A DNA stretch of 33,397 nt from an uncultured Gilliamella sp. (GTDB lineage: Bacteria > Pseudomonadota > Gammaproteobacteria > Enterobacterales > Orbaceae), in NCBI GenBank assembly GCA_946477995.1, contig CAMLAI010000011.1:1-33397 (forward strand), written 5' to 3'. A model generated the notes under the pieces. It was not told the origin of the DNA. It ran no database searches and saw nothing but the letters and a program-made list of their open reading frames with translations. Made by a program: the position numbers and the translations under genes. Below, in pieces: positions 16,102 through 25,578 of this stretch (its first letter is position 1; the number at the start of each line of letters is the position of its first letter).

Positions 16102-17124
16102 ATGTCAGCAATGTCTAAAAAATCAAATTCAAAATTCAGTTTAGCCATAATTTTATCAATCCTGTTTCATGTGCTATTGATAATTTTTTTATGTTATAAA
16201 GCTATACAAGATGATAGTGATAATTACGGTACGGTCAATGGTCAATCGATTGATGCAATTATGGTTGATCCATCTATTATATCTGAACAATATAAAAGGC
16301 AATCACAAAGTCAAAAAAATCAACAGCAATTAAGGCAACAGGTTGATGAGCAAATTACAAAACAGAATCAGTTGTTGCAGCAAAAGCAACTGGAACAGCA
16401 ACAGTATTTAAAGGATTTAGAAAAAGAGCGTTTAAAACTTGCTGAAAAACTTAAACAAGAACAGCTTGAAGCTGAGAAAAAAGCAGCACAAGAAAAGCTA
16501 GAGGCTGAAAAGCGAGCCGCTGAGGAAAAAGCAGCACGAGAAAAGCAAGAAGCTGAAAAGCGAGCCGCCGAAGAAAAAGCAGCACGAGAAAAGCAAGAAG
16601 CTGAAAAGCGAGCAGCTGAAGAAAAAGCAGCACGAGAAAAGTTAGAAGCAGAAAAAAGAGCTGCTGCAGAAAAAGCAGCACGAGAAAAGCAAGAAGCAGA
16701 AAAAAAAGCTGCTGAAGAAAAAGCGGCACGCGAAAAAAAAGAAGCTGCTAAACGAGCTGCGCAACAAAAGGCAGCAAATGATAAAGCTGTTAATGATCTA
16801 TTAGGTGAACTTACGACAGGTGGATCAAGCGCACCAGCAACAAGAAAGGGTGTTTCTAACGGCGAATTAGATAAATATAAATTTTTAGTTAAAACCGCTA
16901 TAAGTAATAAATTTATTAATCCAAATCGACTTTATGTAGGACAGCGTTGCCAATTACAAATTCAAATCGCACCGGATGGTCTATTGTTGGACCATAAAGT
17001 GTTGAGCGGCGATGATGCATTATGCCGTGAAGCCGTTGCTGCTACATTGTTAGCCGTAATTCCGGAACCTTCTCAAATACTTTATCCTGAAGTTAAAAAG
17101 ATGATAATCAACTTTGAACCATAG
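16102..17124 (+). CDS. tolA: Tol-Pal system protein TolA
   Basis: A 340-residue TolA (E. coli 421). Domain I is a single membrane helix (about residues 13-33) with the conserved His23. Domain II is a long Glu/Lys/Ala helix (about 70-230) built largely of tandem 16-residue repeats. Domain III (about 250-340) is the globular end, with QLQIQIAPDGLLLDHKV and two conserved cysteines (GQRC, DALC). It spans the periplasm to outer-membrane partners. ATG at 16102 or 16111 is possible; the ribosome site is weak at both. tolB and pal, which normally follow, are not here; hslV is next. Confidence 0.95.
   Translation: MSAMSKKSNSKFSLAIILSILFHVLLIIFLCYKAIQDDSDNYGTVNGQSIDAIMVDPSIISEQYKRQSQSQKNQQQLRQQVDEQITKQNQLLQQKQLEQQQYLKDLEKERLKLAEKLKQEQLEAEKKAAQEKLEAEKRAAEEKAAREKQEAEKRAAEEKAAREKQEAEKRAAEEKAAREKLEAEKRAAAEKAAREKQEAEKKAAEEKAAREKKEAAKRAAQQKAANDKAVNDLLGELTTGGSSAPATRKGVSNGELDKYKFLVKTAISNKFINPNRLYVGQRCQLQIQIAPDGLLLDHKVLSGDDALCREAVAATLLAVIPEPSQILYPEVKKMIINFEP
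16504..16743 (+). repeat. Five 48-bp tandem repeats in tolA
   Basis: Five consecutive 48-bp units start at 16504, 16552, 16600, 16648 and 16696. Each encodes a variant of AEKRAAEEKAAREKQE. Units 1-3 are almost identical at DNA level, while 4 and 5 have diverged mostly at third positions and single residues. The 48-bp period keeps frame and is slippage-prone, so TolA length may vary among strains. Confidence 0.9.
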
Positions 17125-17194
17125 TAAATATGGATTTTCAATTGATTTTACAATGTGATGTGAATCTCGATTATCCATTCATTCAATAAATTGA

Positions 17195-17219
17195 CAACAT
17201 CTTTGTATAAAAGATGTTG
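17195..17219 (+). other. Perfect hairpin between tolA and hslV
   Basis: caacatcttt (17195-17204) pairs with aaagatgttg (17210-17219) around a 5-nt loop. No T run follows on either strand, so it is a poor terminator. It overlaps the minus-35 of the heat-shock promoter candidate. It could be a tolA 3' end stabiliser or an operator. Confidence 0.5.
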
Positions 17220-17243
17220 AAAACCAATTTATCATCCCAATAT
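17217..17243 (+). promoter_or_regulatory. Candidate sigma-32 heat-shock promoter of hslVU
   Basis: TTGAA (17217-17221), then 14 bp, then CCCAATAT (17236-17243) resembles the sigma-32 pattern CTTGAA-N13-15-CCCCATNT. It lies about 50 bp before the hslV start. HslVU is a heat-shock operon in E. coli, which supports the reading. Confidence 0.5.
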
Positions 17244-17294
17244 ATAACCTATTCATTCCAAATTAAGATATTTATGTAAGAGAAGGAGCAGAAT

Positions 17295-17822
17295 ATGACA
17301 ACAATTGTCAGTGTCCGTCGAGAAGGGCAAGTTGTAATCGGTGGAGACGGTCAAGTCACACTAGGCGAACGTATTATTATGAAAGGAAATGCACGTAAAG
17401 TTCGTCGTCTTTATAATAACAAAGTGATTGCAGGTTTTGCTGGTGGTACTGCTGATGCTTTTACACTTTTTGAATTATTTGAGCGTAAATTAGAAATGCA
17501 TCAAGGTCATTTGACGAAGGCCGCTGTTGAACTAGCTAAAGATTGGCGAACAGACAGAATGTTACGCAAATTAGAAGCTTTACTTGCTGTTGCTGATGAA
17601 AGTGCTTCACTAATTATTACTGGTACAGGGGATGTAATTCAACCAGAAGATGATTTAATTGCAATTGGTTCTGGTGGACCTTATGCTCAAGCTGCGGCAA
17701 GAGCTTTGCTGGATAATACTTCTTTATCTGCACATGATATTGTACAAAAATCATTATCGATTGCCGGCGATATTTGTGTGTATACCAATAATTTCCAAAC
17801 GATTGAAGAACTTAATTATTAA
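17295..17822 (+). CDS. hslV: ATP-dependent protease peptidase subunit HslV
   Basis: The 175-residue proteasome-like peptidase of the HslVU (ClpQY) protease (E. coli 176). After Met removal the N-terminal threonine of TTIVSVRR is the nucleophile. [20 protein letters not shown] and [18 protein letters not shown] are near-identical to E. coli. It forms a double hexamer that degrades regulators and misfolded proteins in the cytoplasm. The ATG at 17295 follows AAGGAGCAG. hslU starts 26 bp after it. Confidence 0.97.
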   Translation: MTTIVSVRREGQVVIGGDGQVTLGERIIMKGNARKVRRLYNNKVIAGFAGGTADAFTLFELFERKLEMHQGHLTKAAVELAKDWRTDRMLRKLEALLAVADESASLIITGTGDVIQPEDDLIAIGSGGPYAQAAARALLDNTSLSAHDIVQKSLSIAGDICVYTNNFQTIEELNY

Positions 17823-17848
17823 TTTAACTGATTTAAGAGAATTATATT

Positions 17849-19177
17849 ATGTCTGAAATGACTCCTCGCGAAATTGTAAGCGAACTAAACCAACATATTA
17901 TTGGACAAGATAAAGCTAAACGTTCCGTTGCAATAGCGTTACGTAATCGTTGGCGTCGTATGCAACTAGATGAAGCACTCCGTCACGAAGTCACCCCAAA
18001 AAATATATTAATGATTGGTCCAACTGGTGTTGGTAAAACAGAAATTGCAAGGCGCTTAGCGAAATTAGCTCATGCACCTTTTATCAAAGTTGAAGCGACG
18101 AAATTTACTGAAGTAGGTTACGTTGGTAAGGAAGTCGATTCCATTATTCGTGATTTGACGGATTCAGCGGTAAAAATGATTCGACAAGAAGCGATGGAAA
18201 GAAATCGTAATCGTGCTGAAGAACTAGCTGAAGAACGGATTTTAGATGTACTTGTCCCACCGGCTAAAGATGGCTGGGGACAAGTTGAAAACAATAATGA
18301 TTCTACAGCAAGACAAGCATTTCGAAAAAAATTACGTGAAGGTACGCTTGACGAGAAAGAGATAGAGATTGAAGTTGCTGGCGTTAATATTGGTGTCGAA
18401 ATTATGGCTCCTCCGGGTATGGAAGAGATGACTAATCAATTACAATCAATGTTTCAAAATCTAGGTGGACAAAAAACCAAACCACGTAAGATGAAAATTA
18501 AAGATGCATTTAAACAGTTGATTGAAGAAGAAGCTGCTAAATTGGTTAACCCTGACGATCTTAAACATGAAGCTATCGAAGCGGTGGAACAAAATGGGAT
18601 CGTATTTATTGATGAAATTGATAAAGTCTGTAAACGAGGTAATTCGTCAGGTCCTGATGTTTCACGTGAAGGTGTACAGCGTGATCTATTACCACTTGTT
18701 GAAGGATGTACTGTTTCTACTAAACATGGTGCAGTAAAAACCGACCATATTTTATTTATTGCTTCGGGGGCTTTCCAAACAGCTAATCCATCTGATTTAA
18801 TCCCTGAACTTCAAGGGCGTTTACCTATAAGGGTTGAATTACAGGCGTTAACAACTGAAGATTTTGAGCGAATTTTAACTGAGCCAAATGCCTCGCTTAC
18901 AGTACAATACAAAGCATTAATGGCAACAGAAGGTGTCAATATCGAATTTACGCCTGATGGTATCCGTAAAATAGCTGAATCTGCTTGGCAGGTGAATGAA
19001 CAAAATGAAAATATAGGCGCTCGTCGTTTGCATACCGTGTTAGAACGATTAATGGAAGAAGTTTCGTTTGATGCAAGTGAGTTAGGTGGTCAAACTATTA
19101 CTATTGATGCTAAATATGTAGGCGATCACTTAGATAAACTGGTTGCTGATGAAGATTTAAGTAAATTTATTCTATAA
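17849..19177 (+). CDS. hslU: ATP-dependent protease ATPase subunit HslU
   Basis: The 442-residue AAA+ unfoldase that feeds substrates to HslV (E. coli 443). Walker A is GPTGVGKT (57-64), Walker B is IVFIDEID near residue 255, and the pore motif is GYVG in [16 protein letters not shown]. Sensor and arginine-finger region: [16 protein letters not shown]. The C-terminal tail [10 protein letters not shown], which docks into HslV, is intact. It is the second gene of the hslVU operon, followed by a strong terminator. Confidence 0.97.
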   Translation: MSEMTPREIVSELNQHIIGQDKAKRSVAIALRNRWRRMQLDEALRHEVTPKNILMIGPTGVGKTEIARRLAKLAHAPFIKVEATKFTEVGYVGKEVDSIIRDLTDSAVKMIRQEAMERNRNRAEELAEERILDVLVPPAKDGWGQVENNNDSTARQAFRKKLREGTLDEKEIEIEVAGVNIGVEIMAPPGMEEMTNQLQSMFQNLGGQKTKPRKMKIKDAFKQLIEEEAAKLVNPDDLKHEAIEAVEQNGIVFIDEIDKVCKRGNSSGPDVSREGVQRDLLPLVEGCTVSTKHGAVKTDHILFIASGAFQTANPSDLIPELQGRLPIRVELQALTTEDFERILTEPNASLTVQYKALMATEGVNIEFTPDGIRKIAESAWQVNEQNENIGARRLHTVLERLMEEVSFDASELGGQTITIDAKYVGDHLDKLVADEDLSKFIL

Positions 19178-19197
19178 ATAAATGTTCTTTATCGAAT

Positions 19198-19226
19198 AAA
19201 AAAGGTGAGTTAATCTCACCTTTTTT
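19198..19226. terminator. Bidirectional intrinsic terminator between hslU and asmA
   Basis: A 12-bp perfect stem (aaaaaaggtgag at 19198-19209 with ctcacctttttt at 19215-19226) has a 5-nt loop. Poly-A on one side and poly-T on the other make it work from both strands. It separates the convergent hslU and asmA. Confidence 0.9.
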
Positions 19227-19276
19227 ATTAACATCATTGATCGTCACAACAATCAATTTAACGTGCAGATCAAGCA

Positions 19277-21169
19277 CTATTTTTTAAATAACTGACCTAA
19301 GATATCCGCCGCTTTTTGCTTCGATTTTGATTTAGAATCATCTTTTGAATTTCGATTTTCGAGTTTTTCTCGAAGTTTATCTAATCCTTGTTGTAGTTTA
19401 TCATTAAGAACATCTTTAAAGACTTGGCTAATATCAATTTGATAATGAAGTTTTGTAAATTCACCATAAATTCGTAGTGGAATCGTTAATTGTTGTAATT
19501 TGGCAATGGTTTCACTTTTTCCATTCCAACCACCTAGCATTTTGACATTTAAATTGATATCGAGGTCTTTTTGAACTAGTCCTACTCTTCCCGAACCATT
19601 TATAATATCTAATGTTTCTGAATTAGCGGTTAATGTCGTGACATCCAAATTACCATTATTTATATTACCATTAGCAGAAATTTGATGAAACTCGGTGAAT
19701 TTTTGTTGATTTTCGGTTGTCAGCACATCTTTACTATACTTCGCTGCCGCATTTTGAATGATATTTTGAATATTAATATTATCCAATCTAGCATTAGCTA
19801 TGTTGATAGCAACGTTTCCTCGTAAACTGGATAACAAGTTAGCCGTGGAAATGGTGCTTGCTTCTAATTCTCCGTTTGCATTAAATACGCCTACTAAATC
19901 ATTTGGTGTATTGATTTGATTAAAGAATTCATTTAAATCGATATTACTGATTTTACTGCTCAGTTTAATGAATGCATTCTTTTGTTTGCCGCTGGCAAAA
20001 CCATTTGCCGTAATATGCCCTTTGGCAAAATCAAAATTCAAGTTATTAAACGTTGCAATACCATCATTATTACTGATATCAGCATGAACATTATCAAGTG
20101 TTATTTGATTAGCAATGATTTGCCCAATATTTAACTTAGCTTTCGCATTGAAACTATTTAGGAAATCAAGTTCATTATTAGTTTTTTGAACTGTCGATAC
20201 AACAGGTGTCGTTTGCTGTGATGGACTACTTTCATTATCGCTAGGCTTCTCTTTGGCCGTAATAAACGGATCTAAATTTAATTTATCAGCATTGAGATCT
20301 AACGCTAAATAAGGCTTGTTAGCTAAATTGAGACTAACGTTGCCTGTAAATGTATTACCATTAACTGATAATAGAAGATCTTGCGTGTTCACGCTTTGCG
20401 GATTTTTTTGATAATGTAAAACAGTTTTCAAATTACCTTTTATTTCGCCACTAGGGATGCCGATACCTGTTAACGTATAATCAAATTTTTTCAGATCGAT
20501 TGTCGCCTGTTCAGGGTATTGACTTAAATCAATATTGGCATTTGCAACATAAAATAAATCCTGTTGATTTTTATCAACATTTCCTTTGAAATCAACATTG
20601 AGATTTTTATCCGCTTTTTGTTCAACCGTTAAGTTAATGTTCCTAAAATTGATTAGCGTATCTTTTTGTTGTAGTACTAAAGTGCTATCTGCAACTTCAA
20701 ATTTGTTCAATGTGAATTGCCAACTTGATTTGCTTTGCTCTTCATTCTTTTGCTTATCTTCATCAGGTTTATGAGGTATATTGTTGGCGTTTTTTTTATG
20801 TGCCATTTCACCTTTGCTATCATCGGTAATATTGATGACAGCCGACTTAACAAAAACATTTTTTACTACCAACTTTTTCGAAAAAAGTGGTAGCAGTTCA
20901 ACATCTAGTCGCATATTGTCTGCGGTCAAAATAGGTTTTTGCGCACCGGTATCATTCAGTTTTACCGAATCGGTTAATATACTGACTTGTGGCCAAATAT
21001 GCCAACGTAAATCACCCTCAATAGTTAATTCATAACCTGTTTTATCTCTTACTTTATCAGAAATAAATCCTCGGAAATTATTAGGATCGACAAAAACAAT
21101 CAGTGAAATGATCCCAATAGCTATAATCAGAATTAAAATAAAAAGAGTAACCAATATTTTTTTTATCAT
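19277..21169 (-). CDS. asmA: AsmA family outer-membrane assembly / lipid transport protein
   Basis: A 630-residue AsmA (E. coli 617), a large inner-membrane-anchored periplasmic protein of the AsmA/chorein-like group linked to phospholipid transport to the outer membrane and to OMP assembly. One N-terminal membrane helix (about 4-28) precedes the conserved N-terminal domain (FVDPNNFRGFISD, GYELTIEGDLRWHIWPQ). A Ser/Gln/Lys-rich linker lies near residues 120-150, and the AsmA C-terminal domain follows (LSSLRGNVAINIANARLDNI). The C-terminal tail is Lys/Ser-rich. It is 33 bp downstream of dcd on the same strand, as in E. coli. Confidence 0.92.
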   Translation of the reverse strand: MIKKILVTLFILILIIAIGIISLIVFVDPNNFRGFISDKVRDKTGYELTIEGDLRWHIWPQVSILTDSVKLNDTGAQKPILTADNMRLDVELLPLFSKKLVVKNVFVKSAVINITDDSKGEMAHKKNANNIPHKPDEDKQKNEEQSKSSWQFTLNKFEVADSTLVLQQKDTLINFRNINLTVEQKADKNLNVDFKGNVDKNQQDLFYVANANIDLSQYPEQATIDLKKFDYTLTGIGIPSGEIKGNLKTVLHYQKNPQSVNTQDLLLSVNGNTFTGNVSLNLANKPYLALDLNADKLNLDPFITAKEKPSDNESSPSQQTTPVVSTVQKTNNELDFLNSFNAKAKLNIGQIIANQITLDNVHADISNNDGIATFNNLNFDFAKGHITANGFASGKQKNAFIKLSSKISNIDLNEFFNQINTPNDLVGVFNANGELEASTISTANLLSSLRGNVAINIANARLDNINIQNIIQNAAAKYSKDVLTTENQQKFTEFHQISANGNINNGNLDVTTLTANSETLDIINGSGRVGLVQKDLDINLNVKMLGGWNGKSETIAKLQQLTIPLRIYGEFTKLHYQIDISQVFKDVLNDKLQQGLDKLREKLENRNSKDDSKSKSKQKAADILGQLFKK

Positions 21170-21202
21170 ATTAGTGTTCCTATAGTAAGGTTATATGCTG
21201 AT

Positions 21203-21784
21203 TTAGTCTTTATCAATACGACTGGCTACAGCGCCATGTTGGTCTTTATATTTTGCATCTTGTCGACGATTGTAAGGTCTCGCCGCTCGCCCTGTTAAAG
21301 TCTCAAAACTTAGGGCTCCGATAGTCATCCCAGGTCTAAGTGCTAATGGGATTTTTCCAGAATTAAAAAACTCTAAGACAATTTGTCCTTGCCAACCTGG
21401 ATCAATACGGTGTGCAGTTACATGCACCATAAGACCAAGTCTGGCTAATGAAGAACGTCCATCAAGCCAGCCAACTAAATCATCAGGAATCGTCACAGAT
21501 TCAAGTGTAACGGCTAATGCAAGTTCTCCTGGATGAAGGTAAAAAACATGACCTTCAGATAGTACTATTTCATCACTCATTACACGTTCTAATACTGCGG
21601 AAACTTCTTCTTTGGGTCCACTTAAATCGATATAGGGAGTTGTATGTTCTCGGAAAGTCCGAAATTGATTACCTAACCTGACATCAACTGTTGCGCCATT
21701 TATTGAACTTGGTGCTGGTTGAGGGGTTATTTTTAATTTACCGTTTTGTAAATATGCTTCAATATCTCGATCGCATAATCTCAT
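21203..21784 (-). CDS. dcd: dCTP deaminase
   Basis: A 193-residue dCTP deaminase, the E. coli length, converting dCTP to dUTP, the main route to dTTP in enteric-type bacteria. Active-site blocks: [20 protein letters not shown] and [15 protein letters not shown] with the catalytic glutamate in VLEFF. The C-terminal lid segment ([14 protein letters not shown]) is intact. No dUTPase fusion is present. It lies between mltA and asmA on the minus strand; the ATG at 21784 has a GGAT-type ribosome site. Confidence 0.97.
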   Translation of the reverse strand: MRLCDRDIEAYLQNGKLKITPQPAPSSINGATVDVRLGNQFRTFREHTTPYIDLSGPKEEVSAVLERVMSDEIVLSEGHVFYLHPGELALAVTLESVTIPDDLVGWLDGRSSLARLGLMVHVTAHRIDPGWQGQIVLEFFNSGKIPLALRPGMTIGALSFETLTGRAARPYNRRQDAKYKDQHGAVASRIDKD

Positions 21785-21854
21785 GAGTTATCCTTAATTG
21801 AGCCTCTATCCTGCTATTTTAACAGTTTCTTGTTATGCCGTCGATGTTCGTAAA

Positions 21855-22934
21855 TTAAGGTTTAATTACCCATGCCCGACCATAATGATTGTAGTATCCA
21901 GCAAGTTTACCTGCGTCATTTCCAACGCCAAGATAAAGGTCAAAATGATGGCCTTTTATGGCGCCTCCAACATCGAGCGCAACCATTAGACGAGTTTCTC
22001 GTCTACCACTATATTGACCATCCTCATCGAGTAATGGTAAATCCATTAACACCACCGAACCAAGAGGGACAAGTAACTTATCTGATGCTACCGATGCATT
22101 AGCAACCAAAGGTACAGTTGCTGCTCCTTTGACATCAGCATTGTATTGGGGCTTAAAAAAGACAAAGGAACGGTTTTCGGTTAGCAAGGCTTTGAGCTGT
22201 TTTTCAGTTTTAGTTGTTGCCCAATCTCTAATTGCTTGTAACGATATCTTTTCTTTTTCAATTTCACCTTGTTCAATTAAAATTCTTCCAATGCTGGAAT
22301 AGCCATGTCCATTTTTACCGCCATAGCTGAAAAAGACCAAAGGTTCACCGTCTTCAAAATCGATATAGGCACTACCTTGAACTTCCATAATGAAGTTTTC
22401 AATTAATGAATTACTATAAGCAATTTCAAGTCCTTTACCAGCTAAAGCGCCTTTATAAATCTGTTGTCGACTTGGTAATTGACCTTTGTAGTTAACCGGC
22501 ATTTTATAAATAGGATATTTAAATTCTTTAGTAGGTTTATGTCTGGCTTTAATAATTGGGGTATAATAACCAGTTAAGTGCACGTTTCCAAATCCATCTT
22601 GACCTGCCATTTCGTAACTATTTAATCCTACTTTGTGAAATTCATTAGAAGCAAGCAAGCCATTAATCCAATCATCAACAGCTTTATAAATATGTTCATT
22701 TTGTTTGTATAATGCGGGCGATGCGGTTTTTATTTGTTCCACCTGCATGATGTAGTCTGTTATGTTTACAGGCGTATCTAAATTTGGATAGCTGATATTA
22801 AGTGATAAGGGTAATCGCCCGTCCGAGTATTGTTGACCCTGTTTAATGGGTTTATCTTGACAGCTGGTTAACAGCGAAAGTGTAAAAAAGGCAATAAAAA
22901 CAATGAAAAGATAATGATTAAGTTTTTTTTTCAT
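21855..22934 (-). CDS. mltA: Membrane-bound lytic murein transglycosylase A
   Basis: A 359-residue lipoprotein that cleaves the glycan strands of peptidoglycan with formation of 1,6-anhydroMurNAc. The ATG at 22934 gives a lipoprotein signal, with KKK, a hydrophobic stretch and the lipobox LTSC (Cys25). Gln at +2 predicts outer-membrane sorting. The MltA and 3D domains follow: MAGQDGFGNVHLTGYYTPII, then DVGGAIKGHHFDLYLG with the catalytic aspartate near the end. An in-frame TTG at 22952 is not needed. It is upstream of dcd on the same strand and divergent from cycA. Confidence 0.94.
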   Translation of the reverse strand: MKKKLNHYLFIVFIAFFTLSLLTSCQDKPIKQGQQYSDGRLPLSLNISYPNLDTPVNITDYIMQVEQIKTASPALYKQNEHIYKAVDDWINGLLASNEFHKVGLNSYEMAGQDGFGNVHLTGYYTPIIKARHKPTKEFKYPIYKMPVNYKGQLPSRQQIYKGALAGKGLEIAYSNSLIENFIMEVQGSAYIDFEDGEPLVFFSYGGKNGHGYSSIGRILIEQGEIEKEKISLQAIRDWATTKTEKQLKALLTENRSFVFFKPQYNADVKGAATVPLVANASVASDKLLVPLGSVVLMDLPLLDEDGQYSGRRETRLMVALDVGGAIKGHHFDLYLGVGNDAGKLAGYYNHYGRAWVIKP

Positions 22935-23126
22935 CTTATTAGTTATTATCAATAATAAACAGTATTGAATATGCTACACAATTATATTATAAGAAACTAC
23001 TCATAATTATTAACGGACAATAAAAAGTTTTCATAAAAAATCAGCTTGCGATTTAGCAATATTGAATTTATAGTCCTATATTCCTTAAAAAAATCGAAAA
23101 TTACGGAATAAAAGGTAATAATAGTG

Positions 23127-24500
23127 ATGAGCAATACATCCTCAAACAATGACCTAAAACGAAACCTTTCTAATCGGCATATTCAGTTAATTGCAATCAG
23201 TGGTGCAATTGGTACAGGCTTATTTATGGGATCAGGAAAAACAATTAGCCTTGCTGGACCGTCGATCATCTTTGTTTACATGATTATTGGTTTTATCTTA
23301 TTTTTTGTTATGCGAGCAATGGGTGAAATCTTGCTTTCCAACTTGAAATATAAATCGTTTAGTGATTTTGCCAATGATCTACTCGGCCCTTGGGCAGGGT
23401 TTTTTACTGGTTGGACTTATTGGTTTTGTTGGGTGGTAACAGGTATTGCTGATGTGGTTGCTATTGCCGGTTATGCACAGCATTGGTTTCCTGATTTGCA
23501 ATCTTGGATCCCGATGTTATTAACCGTCGTTTTACTGTTAACACTTAATTTATTAACAGTAAAAATGTTTGGCGAAACCGAATTTTGGTTTTCAATGATT
23601 AAAATTATTGCGATTTTAGCTTTGATTGGTATTGGATTAGGATTAATTTTCACAGCATACCACTCAGATCAAACGAATACCACAGCTGCATTTTCGAATC
23701 TTTGGGATTATGGCGGATTTTTTCCTCATGGTTTTATGGGATTCTTTGCCGGTTTTCAGATAGCTATTTTTGCTTTTGTGGGAATTGAACTGGTTGGTAC
23801 TACCGCCGCTGAAACAGTCGATCCAAATAAAAATTTACCTCGAGCCATTAATTCTGTGCCTGCACGTATTATCTTCTTTTACGTGTTTGCATTAATTATC
23901 ATTATGAGTGTGACACCATGGTCATTTATTTCACCAAATAAGAGTCCATTTGTTGAGTTATTTACCCTAATTGGTTTACCAGCGGCAGCAAGCATTATTA
24001 ATTTTGTGGTATTAACATCGGCTGCTTCGTCGGCTAATAGTGGTATCTATTCTACCAGCCGAATGTTATTTGGTTTGGCTAAAAAACAAGATGCACCAGA
24101 GCCTTTTGGAAAATTATCACGTCGTTCAGTTCCTGCCAATGGTTTGCTCTTTTCATGTACTTGTTTATTCGGTGGTGTAGTTCTGATTTATTTAGTTCCT
24201 AATGTGATGGAAGCTTTCACCATAGTAACGACGATTTCCGCCATATTATTTATGTTTATTTGGTCGATGATTTTAATATCGTATATGGCTTATCGACGTA
24301 AAAAAGTGAATTTGCACGAACAATCTCAATTTAAGATGCCAGGTGGTAATTTGATGTGCTTGGTTAGCTTGATGTTTTTTATATTTGTTATTGTCTTACT
24401 TACTTTTGAAAAAGATACTCGTCAAGCATTGATTGCAACACCAATTTGGTTTGTAATTTTAGGGATAAGCTATTTTATACGTTCGCTAAAACGTCAATAA
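23127..24500 (+). CDS. cycA: D-serine/D-alanine/glycine:proton symporter
   Basis: A 457-residue APC-superfamily amino-acid permease with about 12 membrane helices, very close to E. coli CycA, which imports glycine, D-serine and D-alanine. Signature blocks: NRHIQLIAISGAIGTGLFMG, SGKTISLAGPSIIFVYMIIG, FAFVGIELVGTTAAET and TSAASSANSGIYSTSRMLFG. Adjacent GTG (23124) and ATG (23127) are both possible starts behind AAAGG; I list the ATG. It is monocistronic and divergent from mltA. D-alanine uptake next to cell-wall genes (mltA, dacB nearby) may reflect peptidoglycan recycling, but gene proximity alone is weak evidence. Confidence 0.93.
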   Translation: MSNTSSNNDLKRNLSNRHIQLIAISGAIGTGLFMGSGKTISLAGPSIIFVYMIIGFILFFVMRAMGEILLSNLKYKSFSDFANDLLGPWAGFFTGWTYWFCWVVTGIADVVAIAGYAQHWFPDLQSWIPMLLTVVLLLTLNLLTVKMFGETEFWFSMIKIIAILALIGIGLGLIFTAYHSDQTNTTAAFSNLWDYGGFFPHGFMGFFAGFQIAIFAFVGIELVGTTAAETVDPNKNLPRAINSVPARIIFFYVFALIIIMSVTPWSFISPNKSPFVELFTLIGLPAAASIINFVVLTSAASSANSGIYSTSRMLFGLAKKQDAPEPFGKLSRRSVPANGLLFSCTCLFGGVVLIYLVPNVMEAFTIVTTISAILFMFIWSMILISYMAYRRKKVNLHEQSQFKMPGGNLMCLVSLMFFIFVIVLLTFEKDTRQALIATPIWFVILGISYFIRSLKRQ

Positions 24501-24510
24501 TTATTACTAT

Positions 24511-24537
24511 AATGAGTAGGATGAATTCCTACTCATT
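24511..24537. terminator. Hairpin between convergent cycA and the TerC gene
   Basis: A perfect 11-bp stem (aatgagtagga at 24511-24521 with tcctactcatt at 24527-24537) has a 5-nt loop. No clear T run follows on either side, so efficiency is uncertain. Its place between two convergent stop codons supports a transcript-end role. Confidence 0.6.
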
Positions 24538-24546
24538 GTCTGAAGA

Positions 24547-25578
24547 TTAATCGGCTTTGTGGTGATCTTTTTCAGGCCAAATGATACTGGCAATAATACC
24601 GATAGCTAAAATGCCTAATACGATATAAAGGCTTGTTATAGGACTAATATCAATACCATGCCCAAATAAATGGTTACTTGCATTTAATGCTAATTTGATT
24701 GCTATAAAAAACAGTAAACAAATAACCGCTTTTCCTAAGTGAACTAAGTATTGTTTCATGGCTTCTAAAACAAAATACATGGTTCTGAGACCTAAAATTG
24801 CAAAAATCATGGCACTATAAACGATGAGTGGTTCTTGGCTAACCGCGATGACAGCAGGAACAGAATCAAAGGCAAACATCACATCGCTAAGTTCAATTAC
24901 AGTAATACATAAAAAAAGCGGGGTTGCGTATAAAGCTCTTTTAGGTAATTTGCCAATTAAGTTACTGTTTTCTGGTTTTGCAAGTTCTTGATCTAACTGT
25001 TTAGAGGTTAATAAAAAATGATGCCCGACAATTTTAGGATAAGCGGGAAAAATACGTTTTGCTATTCGATAAGCGAAATGGTTTGAATAATCTTTTATTT
25101 CTTCATTTTCACCTTGATTTTTTAACATCATCAAACCGGTAAAAGCAACAATAACGGAAAAAACGAGTTCCATCCAAGGCCCTAAAGCTAATAAACCGGT
25201 CCCAATGATAACAAAAATAGCACGGAATATGATGGCGCCTATTACTCCCCAATAAAGCAAGCGATGACGATAATTTTCAGGTACAGAAAACCATGAAAAG
25301 ATAGCCATAATCACAAATAAATTATCAACAGAGAGAGCCTTTTCAAGTACATAACCAGTGATAAATAAGCTCGCTATAGCACTACCATGATGAAGATATA
25401 GATAAAGAGTAAATCCTAAAGCTACAGCAATCCAAAATAGTGACCATAATATAGCATTTTTTAAATTTATGGGTTTATCGTTATGATGTGCATATAAATC
25501 AATAACAATAGCTGTTAATGCTAATACAATAAAAACGATGACCGTTTCAATTGGAAAGCCTAATGAGTTGTGAATCAT
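24547..25578 (-). CDS. alx: TerC/Alx family membrane metal exporter
   Basis: A 343-residue TerC-family integral membrane protein with about nine hydrophobic helices. The two diagnostic acidic motifs are EKALSVDNLFV (near residue 80) and IELSDVMFAFDSVPA (near 230), which bind metal in this LysE-superfamily fold. E. coli Alx, the closest named relative, is a manganese exporter under pH and Mn control. No yybP-ykoY (manganese) riboswitch-like leader is evident in the 170 bp upstream. It could equally be annotated simply as TerC family. It is divergent from dacB. Confidence 0.85.
   Translation of the reverse strand: MIHNSLGFPIETVIVFIVLALTAIVIDLYAHHNDKPINLKNAILWSLFWIAVALGFTLYLYLHHGSAIASLFITGYVLEKALSVDNLFVIMAIFSWFSVPENYRHRLLYWGVIGAIIFRAIFVIIGTGLLALGPWMELVFSVIVAFTGLMMLKNQGENEEIKDYSNHFAYRIAKRIFPAYPKIVGHHFLLTSKQLDQELAKPENSNLIGKLPKRALYATPLFLCITVIELSDVMFAFDSVPAVIAVSQEPLIVYSAMIFAILGLRTMYFVLEAMKQYLVHLGKAVICLLFFIAIKLALNASNHLFGHGIDISPITSLYIVLGILAIGIIASIIWPEKDHHKAD

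Noticed and set aside
16451-16729. Leucine-rich 92-codon open frame on the minus strand
   Set aside because: It is the reverse complement of the repetitive Glu/Lys/Ala codons of tolA; the low-complexity Leu/Phe pattern is a mirror of the repeats and no ribosome site is present.
17152-17172. Second CRP-like site before hslV (tgtgat at 17154-17159)
   Set aside because: Only the left half matches well; the right half has two of five core bases wrong, and no promoter is placed for it.
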